A stretch of DNA of 64,000 nt from Undaria pinnatifida (taxonomy: Eukaryota; Sar; Phaeophyceae; Laminariales; Alariaceae), in the NCBI GenBank assembly GCA_012845835.1, contig JABAKD010000013.1:6771628-6835627 (forward strand), written 5' to 3'. Below the pieces are notes generated by a model. That model made no database searches and had not been told where the DNA came from. It was given only the letters and a program-made list of their open reading frames with translations. Each line of letters starts with the position of its first letter. The stretch's first letter is position 1. Positions 10,901 through 25,900 of the stretch are shown in pieces. The position numbers and the translations under genes are program-made.

Positions 10901-13900
10901 CCGGCAATGAACTTGACGTCCACGTGCTCCATTGACCCCAACGCAACACCAAGATCACCGGCGAGAGAAGGGGGCGGTAAGGCCTGCAAATATGCCGAGG
11001 GAGCGTGTTAACGTAAGAGTCAAGGATAAAAAGAGCAATCGGCTTGGACCTTTGACCAACTCATAATCAGTTGCTTGCGGAGGAATCACTAACACCGCAG
11101 GAGGATAAGATTAAGGATAAGGGAGACGGTGGTGGGCAGAGATACTGCTGGCATGCTGATCTGGTAGAAGGTTGAAGGCGTTAGAAAACGTGTGAAATGA
11201 GCCAGTCGTTTGATACGCGGATAGAACCCCTTGACGGATACTCAGACCCACTGGCGTTTTCATCTTTTCAGTGGCATTTTTGAGCGCGCCGTAGCCCGTC
11301 TTCGTACAAAAGTACGTGTTGGGAAATTCGTCTGTTGTCACTTCTCTTGGAGTCGCAGTGCATACCTTGACCTCATGCCAGACGATACGTATCCTCCTAT
11401 CCCTGGCCTGCATGATATTGCGCGTATGAGTTGGTCGCGCACTGCTTATCAACTTATGGCAAAATGTGCGTACGCGTGCACGGTGGATAGTTCCCACGTG
11501 GCTCACTTTTTGGCGTGGAATGAGCTTTGAAGCGACGCGTGATGTGTGCCAGCAAACCAACAAGGTATTGAAAACACCGTCAAGAGGTTAAGGAGTTGCA
11601 TCTAGACCACCGCGGGGACACGTCACACAATTTGGTTTGCAACACCGTCGTCGTAGGCATCGAACGCACACGATGAACGCTGAACAAGAGTATTAATTAT
11701 CAGACACCTGGACAACACGCGAATTCAGCTGTAAATACACATATTATCACTATTTCAGCAACCAGCGAACACCTACCAGATGGATAGAAATATAGCAACG
11801 AGGCGTTGTGAACAACGTGCCCCTTCCAGCCACCCCCTTGCTCCACACCCGCTGTTACTTACCTGGCCCCAGTCCTCCTTGCTGTTCGCCCCGAGTCCGG
11901 GGTCTGAGCCCAGCGCTATTGCCTCCGTGCATAACGCTTCTAGCCTGAGAATTCCATACGACTTTGCTGCTGCACGTAAATCATAAGGTAAGGGAGAATC
12001 GAGGTCGAGCGAACGACGCAGCTCTCCTGTGTAGATGAACTCGAGGAGAGCGCGAGCGACATCGAAGCGAAGGTCTGGCAGGAGTAGCTGCAGTGGAGCG
12101 CTGCCACCGACATTGTCTCCCGGCCGCTCTTCCTGCGTCGGTGTGAGCGGTTGCGGGTGGATCACGTCCAGCGGGGGTTCTGGGTGCGGATGGGACACGA
12201 GCAGTCCCTATTATACTAAGGCGGTTCTACAGCGGTGTAGCCATACGCAGACGAGAACCTCGATGTTCTCTCGCTTGCCCCTACTTTATTACTGCCTATG
12301 GTGCACCTGGTGATAGTTTGAGCAGCCACTAGAGGAAGAACAAGGATTGCATAGATTTCTCATGTCCACCTTTGATATCCTGCATCACCTGAGCAATCAT
12401 GTCCCTAAGGACGGGTGATCTCCTGGCCAATACAACCCGGTGCGCGTAGAGGTAGCTCCCGGCTACAAGCAGTTCACAGTCCACCCAGCCGTTCGCACGG
12501 CCCATCATTTCCACGATTCCCTCCCCATTATCGTTCTCGTCCACGTCCCCACGCACGCTTCCAGGTAGTGCGAACCCATCGTTGTTGCGGTGAGGACGCT
12601 CAGTTCCCATGGCAATCCGAAACAAGTCCATTCCAAGGGTGTACCCAACGTGATCGCCTGGAAAGTTGAAGGAGGCAGGGAGCGATTCGTGTGTAAATAA
12701 GGCAGCCGGCACAGCGTCACTTTTTTACGATGCACGAGCCAACCCCCTCCTACGTAAGACAGAGGCAGAGCACGAAGGACAAGTGTCGGCGATGATGGCA
12801 GTGGCAACAAAGGACGATGCATGACGCTTCCCTCTGAAGATTTCAAATCAGCTTCGTTTCGTGGGCAGAATACAGAATACTCGTGCGCACATGGAGCCAT
12901 CTTGGTGTTGTTTCACGACTTTGACCTTGGCCGCGTGCAAAAACAATACTACCAGGCATCTGGTAAATACCAAAAACATACATCAGTGTGTCTCACCTGC
13001 GAGGAGAGCGACAACATGGTTCCCGCCACAAGCCACCGCCGCTACTCGGCGCGTCGCGATGGAAGGGAACCAAGAGGAGCACGCCTCCCTTGGCACTGGA
13101 GCAGGTCCAGCAATGGCCGAGAGCGCCTGCACACGCGTCGGCGTGCGATCCTTATTAGCAGTGTGCACGTGTATTGTTGCTCAACGAGTCCCCGATAAAC
13201 CGTGCAGTTACAACCACAGAACCTACAGGCCTCAAAATGCTGGCATACCACTTAAAGAAATAGCACGCCTCCCCCTCTTGTTGTGCTTCCCGTCGTTTCT
13301 GATTAACGTCGGTTGTAACGTTGACAGTGGAACCACGTACGTACCGCATCGCAAAATAACGGCTTCATCGGTACAACGTTTTCGGCTCCACAAGAAGATC
13401 GACCAACAGCCAAGAATCGACATGGAACTGGCCGAAACAATTGTCCACCCTCGGCTCACCACGAGGGGATCGATGTCCCCTTTCTCCTTCGGTGTTCGCA
13501 CTAACCCTCTGCCTTCCCTCAGCCTCGTTCCATCAACCTTCTCCTCTAAAGTGGTCAAATCTCCTCCCGCCACCGCCGCTCCCTCCCCACACAGGAACAT
13601 CCTCCCATCGTCGGCAACAAACACCGTGCAACTGAACCCAGCGGTGGCGGCAACAATCCTTGCTCTTCCACCTCCCTCCGCTATACGCATGCCTTTTTCG
13701 TTGGCAGACCCTGGCACCGCTGGCCTTGACGCCGAAAAAAGCGATGACGAGAGAGAGACGACTTCGCGTGGCACTGCCCACCCGTCGGCCTGCGCGCGAC
13801 GGGCGCGGGAGCGGGAAACCTCGCGCTCGCGAGAGAGTGGGATGAACGAAGGCTGTTGCTGCTGATGCGGCTGCTCTTGCGATGAAGATGGCGTTTTTTC

Positions 13901-16900
13901 TTGCCTGGCGTCGATTAGCACGTGCACGGTCGTGAAAATAGCGTGTTTCAATGATAAATGAACACCAAAGTATCAACTTGACCACCCCGTACTCGAAATG
14001 CTGTGCACAAATGACAGACGGGTGTCCGGCATGGGACGAATCGTACTACACATGATTTCAGGATCCTTCCACTGTAATCTGCCCCAAATCAGTACAGCGA
14101 AGCACACCACGGTAACTCTCCTGTCCGACCCCCCGGCTCTTTCCACTCGTCTGCATGCACCCTCACCTTTCCCCTCCCGCAAGACCCATCATTCGCGCCT
14201 GAGCCTCCGCGGCGACAACCGCTCCTCCACGTGGACCTCCGTACCCCGCTTCGCCGTGACCAAGGCAGGCCCTTCCTTCTCCACCCCACGTCCAGGCGGC
14301 GCCTTGAGAGTCGATGGCGACAGAGTGTTCTTGGCCGCAAGCAATGTGAACGGCTCGTCGTCGTTTGATGTTTCTGATTTCCAAACGACGGATCAGAAAT
14401 TGAGGCACGACACGTTTCGTGGAAATTTGAACCCTTTGACAAACACCAGAAGGATCGTGTACAGACTGCAGAAAAGATCAAGCTGTTTTTAGAGACGCAG
14501 ACGCCGAAAGGTCAGAAGGGCTAGGTGTCGTTACTTGTGGTAGCTGTGGGCCCTGCTCGACCATGGTCAGCGCAAAAACTTCATATCGGCAGTCCAACCC
14601 ATCGCTGGAGCAATGCGTACACCACTATGGCGGGTAGAAACCGGCTACAGACATCAGGGTTAGAAAGAACCGGCGACCCCCTCCCCCCACACCGTGTTTC
14701 GCACCTCAAGTTGTCCACACACCCTTTTTCTTGTTTTCCCTCGGATCCTATTCCCTCCCCGCTGACAGGTGCCCGCGGAGATTCCGTGGAAGACATGGAC
14801 GGGTCCCCGAACGCGGGGAGTTTAACGGGCGTCCAAGAAGAGCGCAACATATCTGAAAGCCTGGTAGTCGCTGTAGCAACGCCGGTAGCAGCTGTTTGGA
14901 GCTTGATCCCTCGCCACCGCTGGTCCCTCGGAGAGGGTGTCGCCAGGAACCCGAGCTTTGAGCGTTGGTTTTGTTTTCGAATTGGAAGGGACGATTTTGC
15001 GCCGTTTTATTTCGCCGTAGGTATGTCGATTTGAGTGTCCGATGATTCCGTGTTGTTTCATAGTGGGTAAGCGACAGAGGCGCGCTCGCGGGTTCCACTT
15101 TTTAAGAACGTTACCGGGTGGGGTACGGGGATAACTGCTTAAGCCATTGTCTAGCTCTCCTCACATCGGAGAGAATCAAAACGTATTCCTCTTCAATTCC
15201 CTCCACGGAGGCGTTTCAAAGTGTCTGAAAATATATATATATGGGACCTCCAGCGCGCAGACAATTCAGCATCGAACCGTCAAAACGCTTAAACCGTTAG
15301 CCATGCTGGAATATAACACTGTCGAACGCGGTGGGAACACGTTCAAATATTAATAGCAGGGGTACGATAGAGAGCAAAGTACTATGCGTGCTTGTTCTTT
15401 TTCACCTGGCCAGACGCGTTGTGACCCCACGTGTACACCTCGCCATCCTCGGTGAGAGCCATTCCGTGCCACGCTCCGGCGGCCACCTAACAAAACGTCG
15501 TCCGAGCCATGGTTTGTGGTGCGAGGTTTCGCGAGTCGGAAGGTGGGGGAAGCAATGGGTAGCACGAAGATGAGCAAAGTTGGAGGGGCGGAAAAACGGT
15601 GTTACATTCACTAATATACCTAATATACTTGCAGTACATATCTACAGCAGCCAACGTGGACCTCACTGGATGAAGAACTTCATACTAGTATGACGCTGGT
15701 CGAGGTCATAGTCCAACAAGACGAATATAGCTTTCCATCTATCTGTGGTACCCCTGCTCCTCTCCTCTCCGAGGACGACGCCGCACGCGCTTCCAAGAAA
15801 GATGCAATCTTGATCCACGTCGTGATTTTTCGCGAGCAACTCAACTACTGCATCATAATGTCCGCATGGCGCCTACTTTTTGGTTTCCAGACCCCATACG
15901 TAAGAGCTCTTTCCCCTCCATGTTCCCCGTCGGGCTACTTCCCCTATCAGCACCCGCTCGTACCTGAACTACCGGCGCACTCCCAAAACCCGAAATCCTT
16001 CGAGGGGTGACCTGAAAACGGGGAACTCGCTTCTTACCCCGCGTCGTGCGTTCGGGGGGCATTCCTAGGCCGAGTCGGCCTCGTGCCCAAGAACCCCAGG
16101 AGAATACCTGCGACGCAGGAACCCCGCCTTCAGGACTTAAATAAGGTGCTTCGTATGGCGTCGGAAAGCTTGGCAGACGAGTCCTTGAAAAAACAAAGCC
16201 AGGACTATCTACAGTTCCGGCGACCATTTTTTCGAAAACCCGCCTTTCTTTAGAGCGCTTGCTGTCACCCGTTTTATTCTCGCAAGGCTGGCATGCACCG
16301 GGGGTAAAGGTTCCGTAACACCAACCAACCGATGAAACACCGCCATCCCAGACAACCGTCAGCCGTCAGTATCAATGAGGTCGATTTTCTCGGTATTAGT
16401 TTCGAAGGATAGGCCTTCATTCAAAGAGGGTGGCGTCAATCTCGAACGCTGAATGGCGAGGTAACTACGAAGCTGCTTCATATGAAACGTGTACACCGCC
16501 TGTTCACATGCGCACCATGACGTCGCGACGCATGTCTTACGCGACAAGACCAAATACCTCGACGTCACCGGTCGGGTTTTGTTTGCCCCGTTTGCTGAGG
16601 GCTCTACAGTTTACGCGCACGCCCGTCCTCACTACACCTTCCAGCAAAATGAAAGCATCGTTGCATGCAAAAAACACATTTCGAACTTATGGAAGGGCAG
16701 ACGCATTGCTCGCCTTGCCCCCGTTCGTAACGGCCAATGTGTAGCCTCCGCCGCAAGCAACTGACGCCACCCTTGAGCTCAAGCTTGCCGGGAGTCCATC
16801 TTCATCCCGGGCTGCGCCTGCTGTGCCATACCCCCCCAGGATTCCCATCTCCCTGAAAACGGCAGCGAACGAGTACACTAAGAACGCCCGAAAAAAACGG

Positions 16901-19900
16901 TAAGCTGTAGAAAATTGTGGCAAATACCAAACATCCCCCAAGGAAAATATCGCACGGGAGTGGGATGGACCATGCCATTTCGCACCAAATTCCCGATCTA
17001 GTGGCCGAATAGGTGGCCGACAGTTTCACGATTGAACGTCAAAGAAGGTTTAGAACACGTTGTTGTTCTGCGAACAGAGGTACTTCGAAGTATTGCTTTA
17101 TTGTTTCTGTCGGGCAGCAAGCAGTACCACACCTGCAGCAACAGCATACAAAGATGTGTTCTAGATGTTTCCTCACCTAGGAAGCAGCACCGGCGTAAGG
17201 GACGCAGACCCAGACGCAGCCCCCACCCCCCACGTATACAGTCGCCCGTCCACGTCCACAGCAGCGCTGTGGCAGCCGATCAAATCACTTCCCGCGGAGG
17301 CCTGGCACAGCTTGGGTGGAGGCATACGTTCCGCAAACCTTTCGAAAGTACAAAATCGGATAAGGAGAAGGCGCCGATATCACTCTTTTGGCCGTAAAAC
17401 AAGGTTATTTACGATAAACCATGGTCATTTGCCACAGGATAGAACGGAAATATGTGTAATCGTGTTGACTGTTCCATAAGCGCATAGGCTACCCTTTTTC
17501 TCCGCACATACTGCCACTGCTTTGATTTTCGCCCCCCGCTACGCGCGTGGTACACGCAATGTCTGCCTGGTCGTACCCAACATGCTCTGTTTCGGCATTG
17601 TAGGGATACGAGGGTCTATGATCATATGACTACGGCTAGGCATGACATGAGGACATCCCCGCTCCCCTACCCCTCCCCCTCCCTCTTCCCCCGCACATCT
17701 AGAGATTGTATTCGTGGTTTGATTCGATTTTGTGCTGGAGTATGTTTAGGGTCCGTGACATCAGACATGGTGGCCCGTGTAGGAGGCGTTTCGAAACGAT
17801 CGTCACCCAATCATATCTCAGCACGCCAGGTTTAGCGCTGTCCGGCACGTTTTATGCATTTGACGAACGAGTAATTGCAAGCCCCGGTAGTCCCCCATCT
17901 TTCGTCGTTCCTTCCCTAGAAATGGTTCTCACCACTCAATCAAACGAAACGCCTCGCTGTTTTCTCGACCTCCAAGGCCTAGGGCACCATCAGTGCCATC
18001 GCCTGCTGCATAGATGGCGCCCATGCCCGTCACCAAAAGCGTGTGCCTGCCCGAAACATACGGAGGGATGTGCGTTCAAGGATATTCGACGAGACATTGT
18101 TTCGTCCAACAGTGAAAATAAAGTTGTGGCCCAAACTCGAACCCTGGTTAAAGCGTGGGCGCCGGTCGGTACAAAGTTTGTAGCCACGCCCAAGGTTTTC
18201 CAAAGCCAAGGCCGACCATCGCTAAAAATCGCTACGGCACGTCTTGCACCATACTGGCGGAGGTTGTTCCATATATTGAGCCCGCGCCTGCTTCCTTTGT
18301 CAGGACAGAAAAATAGTGCAATATGGCACAGTTGCCGTAGTTCCAAGCAGCGGCTAGATTTGTCGCAATCAGTTGTTAGTTCACGGCACCGCGATCTAGA
18401 GGATTGACCATTCTCAACAATATATTGTGCACTTCGTCCCGGCAAATTGGAAAACAACGTCAGCTGTATTAGGGTATGGCGAAAGAGAACGCGAGAAATA
18501 AAGATGGTAGTCTAGTGGCCGACGAATGCCGGTATGGGCATAGATGCGCCGACGCGCATTGCAAGCTCAATCTCTTGAGACGAGCGAAGCAAATCATTCA
18601 GGCTTAGAAACCGAGCGTTTTGAGGAACAAGCCGCCCGTAGGCGCGAACAGAGTAGAGGAAAACGAACACTACCGCCTCGTAGCCTCAGGGGGTGTCAGT
18701 CACGAGACAAAACGTTAGAGACGACTGCACCTGCCATTATTTCCCACACTTTGTCTTTACTTTGACTTTTGTTGGCTGCAAGAGCTTCGCCGGTGTGTGC
18801 ACTCCGTCATAAGGTTTTAGATATCGTCCACATAATATTTTTCAGTTTTCTTCAGCGGTTGTGCATTTTCTCGAGCTTAAAATGGCGTGGCCATCGGCTA
18901 GCTAATGAAGTCCGAGAAGAAAAACACATGCACATATGTACAGCATTTTGGGGTAATCCAAACAGAAATAAAAAATGCTGGAACAGAGCCCAGAAACCCC
19001 GCCCACCCCAGAAGCAAAAGAAGCCGTACCATCAGAGTCACCACTATACCTCTCACTGCAAGCCAAGGACACCACCCTTTCGCTCGGCAGCAACCCATGT
19101 AGCTCTAGCTCCCGCGGCAGCAAAGCCGCCGACGTACCACGGGCCAACCCCAAGCACCCCTCAGCATTATCCCCCCACGCAAACGCCTCCACAGACTTAG
19201 AACACTGCTCCGAAGATACGCCGCACGAATCCTAGGGTGGTCCGGGTTAGGTTGATTGACGAGTGGGGAAGGGGGTTACTTGGTTAATCCTTTAAGAACT
19301 GCAGCCGCGTTTATGGGGACAAATAATTTGGAATTAGGGTGGTAGTAAACGAGTTAGAGGCATGGACCGGCGTTTCTACCCGTGCTAGTATCTAAAGCCT
19401 GCTCGTATTCTGGGAGGGGTTATTCTACTCTCGGGTGTCCACCATAACACGCCAAGGCGCTCGATGTGAAGGGGGGAGGGAGAGCTCCTTGCAAGGCAGC
19501 GGGGCAAAATAAACAGCCGAGCTGAAGCTATGAGGACATTACGCACGATCGAGAAGCGCCTTGGTTGTGTTGTTGTTTGTTGGTGCGGATGAGACAGTCG
19601 TTTTCTGAAACCGTCATCAATTTCTGGACTCTACACCGCCATAGACGTGGAGATACCGAACGACCGACAGCGCACAGGTGCACAAGCCTCCAGAAACAAA
19701 ATTTCGGCGGACAACTCACCCCCAACTTCCTCCCCCCGGTTGCGAAGAGCCGCTTCGTTACACTGGCAAGCGGGATTCCTATCCCGCGAGCAGCTCCATC
19801 GCCGGATCGGGGCGACGTCGAGCGCTCGCTCTTTCCCCGGGAACTACTTCTGTTTCCATCGTCAACGCCCTGACGAAGGAAACGATGCGGTCAGCGGGAA

Positions 19901-22900
19901 ATCATGCCCACGGGTATGATATGAGCAAACAGTGGATTAACAAGATCGACATATCGGGATGTCTACTCCTTCATTAGAGTTTTTTCCGTTGACTACGGCA
20001 TTCGGTAGTAGAGCATGGTTGCGCTCGTGCTCCGACGGACCGAGCATCGCACCGTCAATCAGTGGGTGCTTGTTTGATATGTTGCGTGCACACTACCTTG
20101 TTTCTTGTCGTACGAGTACGTACGGTGGCAACAACAAGGCCCCGAGCCAAAGAATGCACATACAACCGCACCTCGCGTTCCCCACTCTCCTCCGACCCGG
20201 AACCGCTTTCAGGGCCATCGTCGGAACTTTCGTGATCTTCTGCTTCCCCTCGATCGACCGATTTTTCTCTCAGTCCATCAGGGCGCAGCCTCAGGCACAC
20301 GTGGCCGGCGCACCATTCCTCTGCCCTCCCGGCAACCGCCCCCCCCCCGCACCTAGCCTGGGTCGAAGGTAGCACCGCGACGGGTGTGCTCAGCGAGGGA
20401 TCTAGGCCCTGATCGGCAAAGGCACCGACCTCGTTGAGGCTTGATTTGTGGGTGTCGGCTTCGTTGCCGTCAGCCGTGGCAACTGAATCTCCTTCCGTGT
20501 CCCTGGTCTCAGCGAAAATTTCTCCGTTGGGGTCTCGATAGTTGTCATTCTTGGAGTACCTAGGGGTAAACTCCCCTGCAAGAGGGGTTGCCGTGAGAAG
20601 CGCAGAGAGGTAGGGATAGTGGTTAGACACCGTCTCGCCGACTGGTGCGGCGGAAAATCGCAGTTGTTGAGCGTTGGAATACCAGGGACTGAGACTGAGC
20701 CACGGTGGTCCCATGTTGGAATTATGTTTGCATAGCGACGGCTTCGTGCTACTGACGTGCACTTGCACCGAGATACAATTGCTCCGGGTGACATTGCTAC
20801 ATGTGCCCCCAATCAATTCCAACTAGCGGGGACTCTCTGTGCTCCGAAGGTGTACCTCAAAACAACAAGCAGTATGGTACAATAGAATGTCGCCTCGAGA
20901 AATATTGGCGTGTGAGACGACGGCGCACAAATGGCATCGAGGAAACGTTCATGGTGCGCCGTGAATTACATGCACGTCGACCTTGCCCAAGAAGCTCTCG
21001 AAAGGGAGGAAAGCCAAGCGCTATATCAATACTGTCGTGCATCATGTGCATCATTCTACCTGTGGCACGACGCGAGGGGAGCACCAGCCGAACTGTGATC
21101 ACCTATCCACACCTGTTCGTTCCAGCGTGTGGGCCTTGCAATAGTTGCAAGTTAGGCTTCCGACCCAGCCCTCAACGTCAGATCTGCCATCCTCCTGCCG
21201 TGACACCAACAAATAGGGCAATCAGATACAAGTGGGATATATCGTGGTAATAATGCATCGAACGTGGTGCCGTCTGTCCATGTGGGCATCAGACCTGCAC
21301 GTTAAATGTATGGAGAGCACGCGCTGCTAGTAATGGGCCAGCGCAACCCTGCGATGGCATGATCCTGCTCTGTGCTCCTCGTACGTGGGCTTGACACGGG
21401 ATGAGGTTGGCGACTGTATGTCTTCGCGCCACCCAGTGATTCAGCAGCGCTGAAGACGTCGTATGCACCGCTTCAAAAGGTAATCTCCTTCGTTTATTTT
21501 GACGAACGGTCCCGTGGTCTGTACCAAAATGGACGGGACTTGAAAAAGGCGAAGCCAAGCCTAACGAGATAATCCTCCCCAACCTCTACGTGCTTACCTA
21601 GGGTCTACCGATAGCGAGGAAGGCATTTTTTTTAGTGCTGAAGAATGCGTCCTACCCAGGATGTGCAATACACCGGGATCTCAAAACACAGCCTCTTAAG
21701 GAGTGTGGCACCCCCTACCTCCTCCCGCCTCGTTTGAGCCTTCCGCCGAAACCCCATAAATCCGCTCCGCTTACGCCACCCCCGTGATGTGTTCCACATT
21801 TTCGAACCGGGGGTGTTCCTCGATACCTCCTCTCCTGCCGCGCCTGGCGAGTTGGAATGTCTCAGCCAGCCCAGGCGATACTTGTCTTGGGTCTCGACGG
21901 CAAATCCAGGGCCAAAATAGTCCCGTCCCCACCTGAAGAATCGAGTGCCGGGAAGGACAACGGGATGGTTAGCGGTGAACGCGGGGATACTTTGCAGCGG
22001 CGATGCTACCGGCCGTCAGTTGCCTACCCTGCGGTATCCTTCATAGTCGACCGTAAGGTGAACACAGACCGTAAGACTTTGCCAGGAACAGCAGTACTCG
22101 AGTCATTCTAGAGGGTATTCACGCCGTTTGAGCTCATAAACTGGCCGGTCTAGTTGTGTAGACACTGCAACAGAGGGTTGTCGTAAAAAGGAACTTGATA
22201 TGCATAACGGTGTCATGTCGTTCTGCAATATTTCCCGTGTTCTCCCACCGGGCCTTCCCCTGTGTTTCCATGGACGACGTTCGCCGATGCTCCGCGGCCG
22301 CACCAACCAAGCGCTATTCCCGACGAGTGCGTTTGCTTTTCAATGTGGCGCCTGTTTGCAGTGCACCTACCGTCAGCCCCAATTGACAATCACCCCCGCT
22401 TTCAGCCGTACTATTCCGCTTAAGGAGAAAAAAAAACATGATTTATTGCGCGCTGTTCGGTAAATCGGCATATAGTGCAACAAAGGGTACCTCCGCACTC
22501 CGACGTAGATCGTCATCCATCGAACGCTCGCGCTGCCACCACCCGGAGGGCAATCGAGTCGGATCCTGTCCCCCAGCCCCCGCAGCGTGCACCTCGCAGC
22601 TGTGGTGGTCACGGAATCGCTAGTCGAAGCCGTTAGCGCCGCTACGCGAACGATGCGCTTGGCCGTTGAGTGCACCTGCAGCACCACGGTTTGTTGGTTC
22701 AGAACGAGCAAGGCTAGGTTCATTGTTTTATCCTCGCGGGCTTTAAGGAGGGGACGTCTGAAATCAAAAGAGATGGGAATGTTCTTTCTCGAGCATGATT
22801 AGATGTAACCCTGCGTGATTTGGGTGATGACATACTTGTAAATGGAACAGCAATAGTTCGGTCGGGTGCGGTGCGCCGGCTTCACGGCACTAGCCGTGGG

Positions 22901-25900
22901 ACACATGGCCAGGACCCGGTACGCACGCTACATCGTAACCCATCGCCGGAACCGAACCGGTGCTAGCAAGCGTGTGACGTGGTTCCCGAAAATGTACACC
23001 GTGAGAGCAGGTCGTTGTCGGTGAGCTTCGAGTGATGTTCTGCTGGCTCAACGTAATTTCGGCGCGGCTCTCGTTCGCGTCCGAACATAACGTCACATGC
23101 AGCAAATACACGGTGTCGTTAAACCGCTCTTAAGGCCACGGGGGGACCCAAGCGTCCCCTGGTCCCCGGTTTTCCGGTGTCTCCAATATCTTGATGTTTC
23201 ATCTGAACAGTAAAAAACGTGCTAGGTTAACGCGTTGCGTTTATAACTTCGACTGGTTCGTGGCTTAGGGTTAGGCAACAACAGGGTCAGGAGCGCCTCA
23301 TCCACAGGTTATGTGAGTCTCTTCAGATCGGTTTCTTTCTGGTTCTTAGCAGAGGCCCACACCTCGACTTTGAGGCGCTGCAGTGATCGAAATTTGGAAC
23401 ACACAAAAACGAGACAGAAAACGACACCCAACTGAACGTGTGACCCTCACTAGCGGGCAGCTACAGCTCCCCACAAGATACCACGACCCCCGAAATTGGG
23501 GAAGGCTCCTGGTGGGGTGTATGGCGACGTCGGGTGCGCCAGACAGCAGTAGTAGGCAGCCAGAAGCGACTCACGAGATGTTTTCGTGAGATCGATCTTG
23601 CGAGCCAGCAACACCAAAAGCTCCCGAAATCGCTGAAATGTTTCAATTCACGCGCGGGAGCCTAATACGATGGGTACATCACCGACGAAAAAGTTTGCTA
23701 CTCGCAAGGCGGATGATATAACTCTTGTTGCTGTCTTTGGAGAAAATCCGGAGGCAAACAATTCTTCATTCCCGTGAGGGGTAGGAAGTCATAAAATCCG
23801 AAAAAGGGCTGAAACACCTGAAAAGCTCTGTATTGTTGGATAGTCGCTGCATTTTTTCTAAACTTTCGAAATGAGGATCTTGTTTGCAGGTGCCATAATA
23901 TAATTTCAGGTGGTTTACATGTGCGCGAAATGCCTCCAGTCCTTCTCAAAATATTCCTGTGGGATCCCCCGTGGCCTTAATTTACGCGCGGGCACTTAAC
24001 AGCTGGCTGAGACCGAGAGAATATGACACAGTGGGGCATGTACATCACATATTTCATCGAGGATACAAGAAGAGGAAACAATCACCTCCGACACCCTAAA
24101 GGTTAAACAGGCTGGGGACTGGAAAGCAAATAATTAGCGGGAACATGGACCACAAGCCGGCAACATCAATATAACACAAGTTCAATTAACCTCCTTGGTT
24201 GAACCACCATGGGTGGCCCTTGGCAAAAGTTTATCCCAAGGTACCAGTACCTCATATTCCGTCAGAACACCATCCATGCGCCTAATCGCCGCCCTCAGCC
24301 TTCTCAGTACCGACGCAAGCTCCTCCTTCCTCTGAAAATATATTTCATCCTGATCCTGTTCTCTCACGTTTCTCCCTCTTCCCGCCCTTCGACCGCCGCT
24401 AACCTTACTCTCCCCCCATACGCCACGTCGAGAACGGCGTGGTCCGCGGCCGATACCGACGTTGTCGTGACCATCTTCGTCGGTCGACTGTTCCTCGTCA
24501 ATTTCAGATTCGCTGTCTTCGGTTTCGGAATCTTCGTCTTCGTCGTCGCAGACGTGGCCGTCGAGGGTTTGGATGGAGAAACGGAGGCGTTTTTGCATTA
24601 TTCTCCCGCCAATTCTGCGGCTTGTAGAGGATTGTGGTCCACCCTGCAGACATGCGGCGTACTGTGTGTTTAGTTATCGAGTCTTACGGCAAAGAGGGCA
24701 CGAGCGATCCGCTGGATAAAGATGTAGCCGCAGACAACGAACATCCCGATTTTTGGATATTCGAGTTACCCCTCCCGTTCACGCACCCAGCGTGGGTAAC
24801 TTAAGCACGAGGGAAGGAAGCCTACAACACGTGTATACAAACGTTGACCGTTGCGCACCTCGTAAAGGCAAGCATCACCTAAGAGAAGAAAAAGTTCAGA
24901 TACTTCGAGAAAAAAAATAACCGCGGGGCATACCATGTCAAGAGAAGCTCACGTACCAGGCTAGCACTGCCAAAGTTTCCCTCTTCCCCCTCGCTGTCGT
25001 CGTCTTCTTCGCACCACATGGTCGACAACACCTCCCTCATCGACGGGTACTGAACTGGTGCCTCGGGAGATGTCTCGGGCGCCGCCGAAGCCGATGGTGC
25101 AGGTACGATGAGCGGAAGGAGGCTTTCGACTTCGATTGGTGGAGGAGGACCTCCGACCCGGCGGGACTGCCGAACGGGTGTGACGCCGAAGTTGTTGACA
25201 GTGACAGGTTAAGGGGGTGGGGCAGGGTTAAAAGGATCATGTTTGAGTGTTGGCTGTGGCAGCCCATTCTCTGCATGGGGTTCGGCTAGATTGGTCGTCA
25301 CCTGTGTTCAATGTAGGACTCTCCCCGTGAAGGATAAGGGCAATGATGGTTTTGTTCTCAATGAGCGCCGTGGAGAATGACGATCGTCTCGAATCCAACG
25401 TTTCCTTGCGACTGCGAGGAAGCAACCACCGGTATGATGGCACAGACAACCTTCTAGAGAAGGTGTGCCGATGTGGGTGGCAGACATCAACAACTCTCAC
25501 ACGGTCGCCAGTGGGCAGCTGCAGTAGCGCTCACTTTTTTTTGGTCTAGACGACACATTCTACGATAGAGGTGCGGGAGTGTTTTTATGCGGCTCCTCGC
25601 TCCAGGAGCTCCATGCAGCCATGCACAAGGTTCAATCTATGAAGCGTGAAAACTCCGCTTGACGTCGGAAACCGCAAAGCAGGATGTTTTCGAACCTAGG
25701 AGGAAGCCAAACAATCTGATAAAATGCGCGTGGGAACGTTTGGCGCATTTGCCACAAGAACAAACGAGATAGACGAGAGGGAAACCGGCGCAATGAACTC
25801 TTCACCGAGGTTCTTACCTGGTACCCTGTCTGGTGCTTACTATAAACGAGCGTACGGTGCGTCTCCGCCGAGCTCGGAACATTGTTTTGGTGCAGCACAA

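Noticed and set aside
12861-13865. 334-codon plus-strand open frame
   Set aside because: It is antisense to RCC1 exons 18-19. The minus strand has clear RCC1 motifs and splice sites; the plus frame has none.
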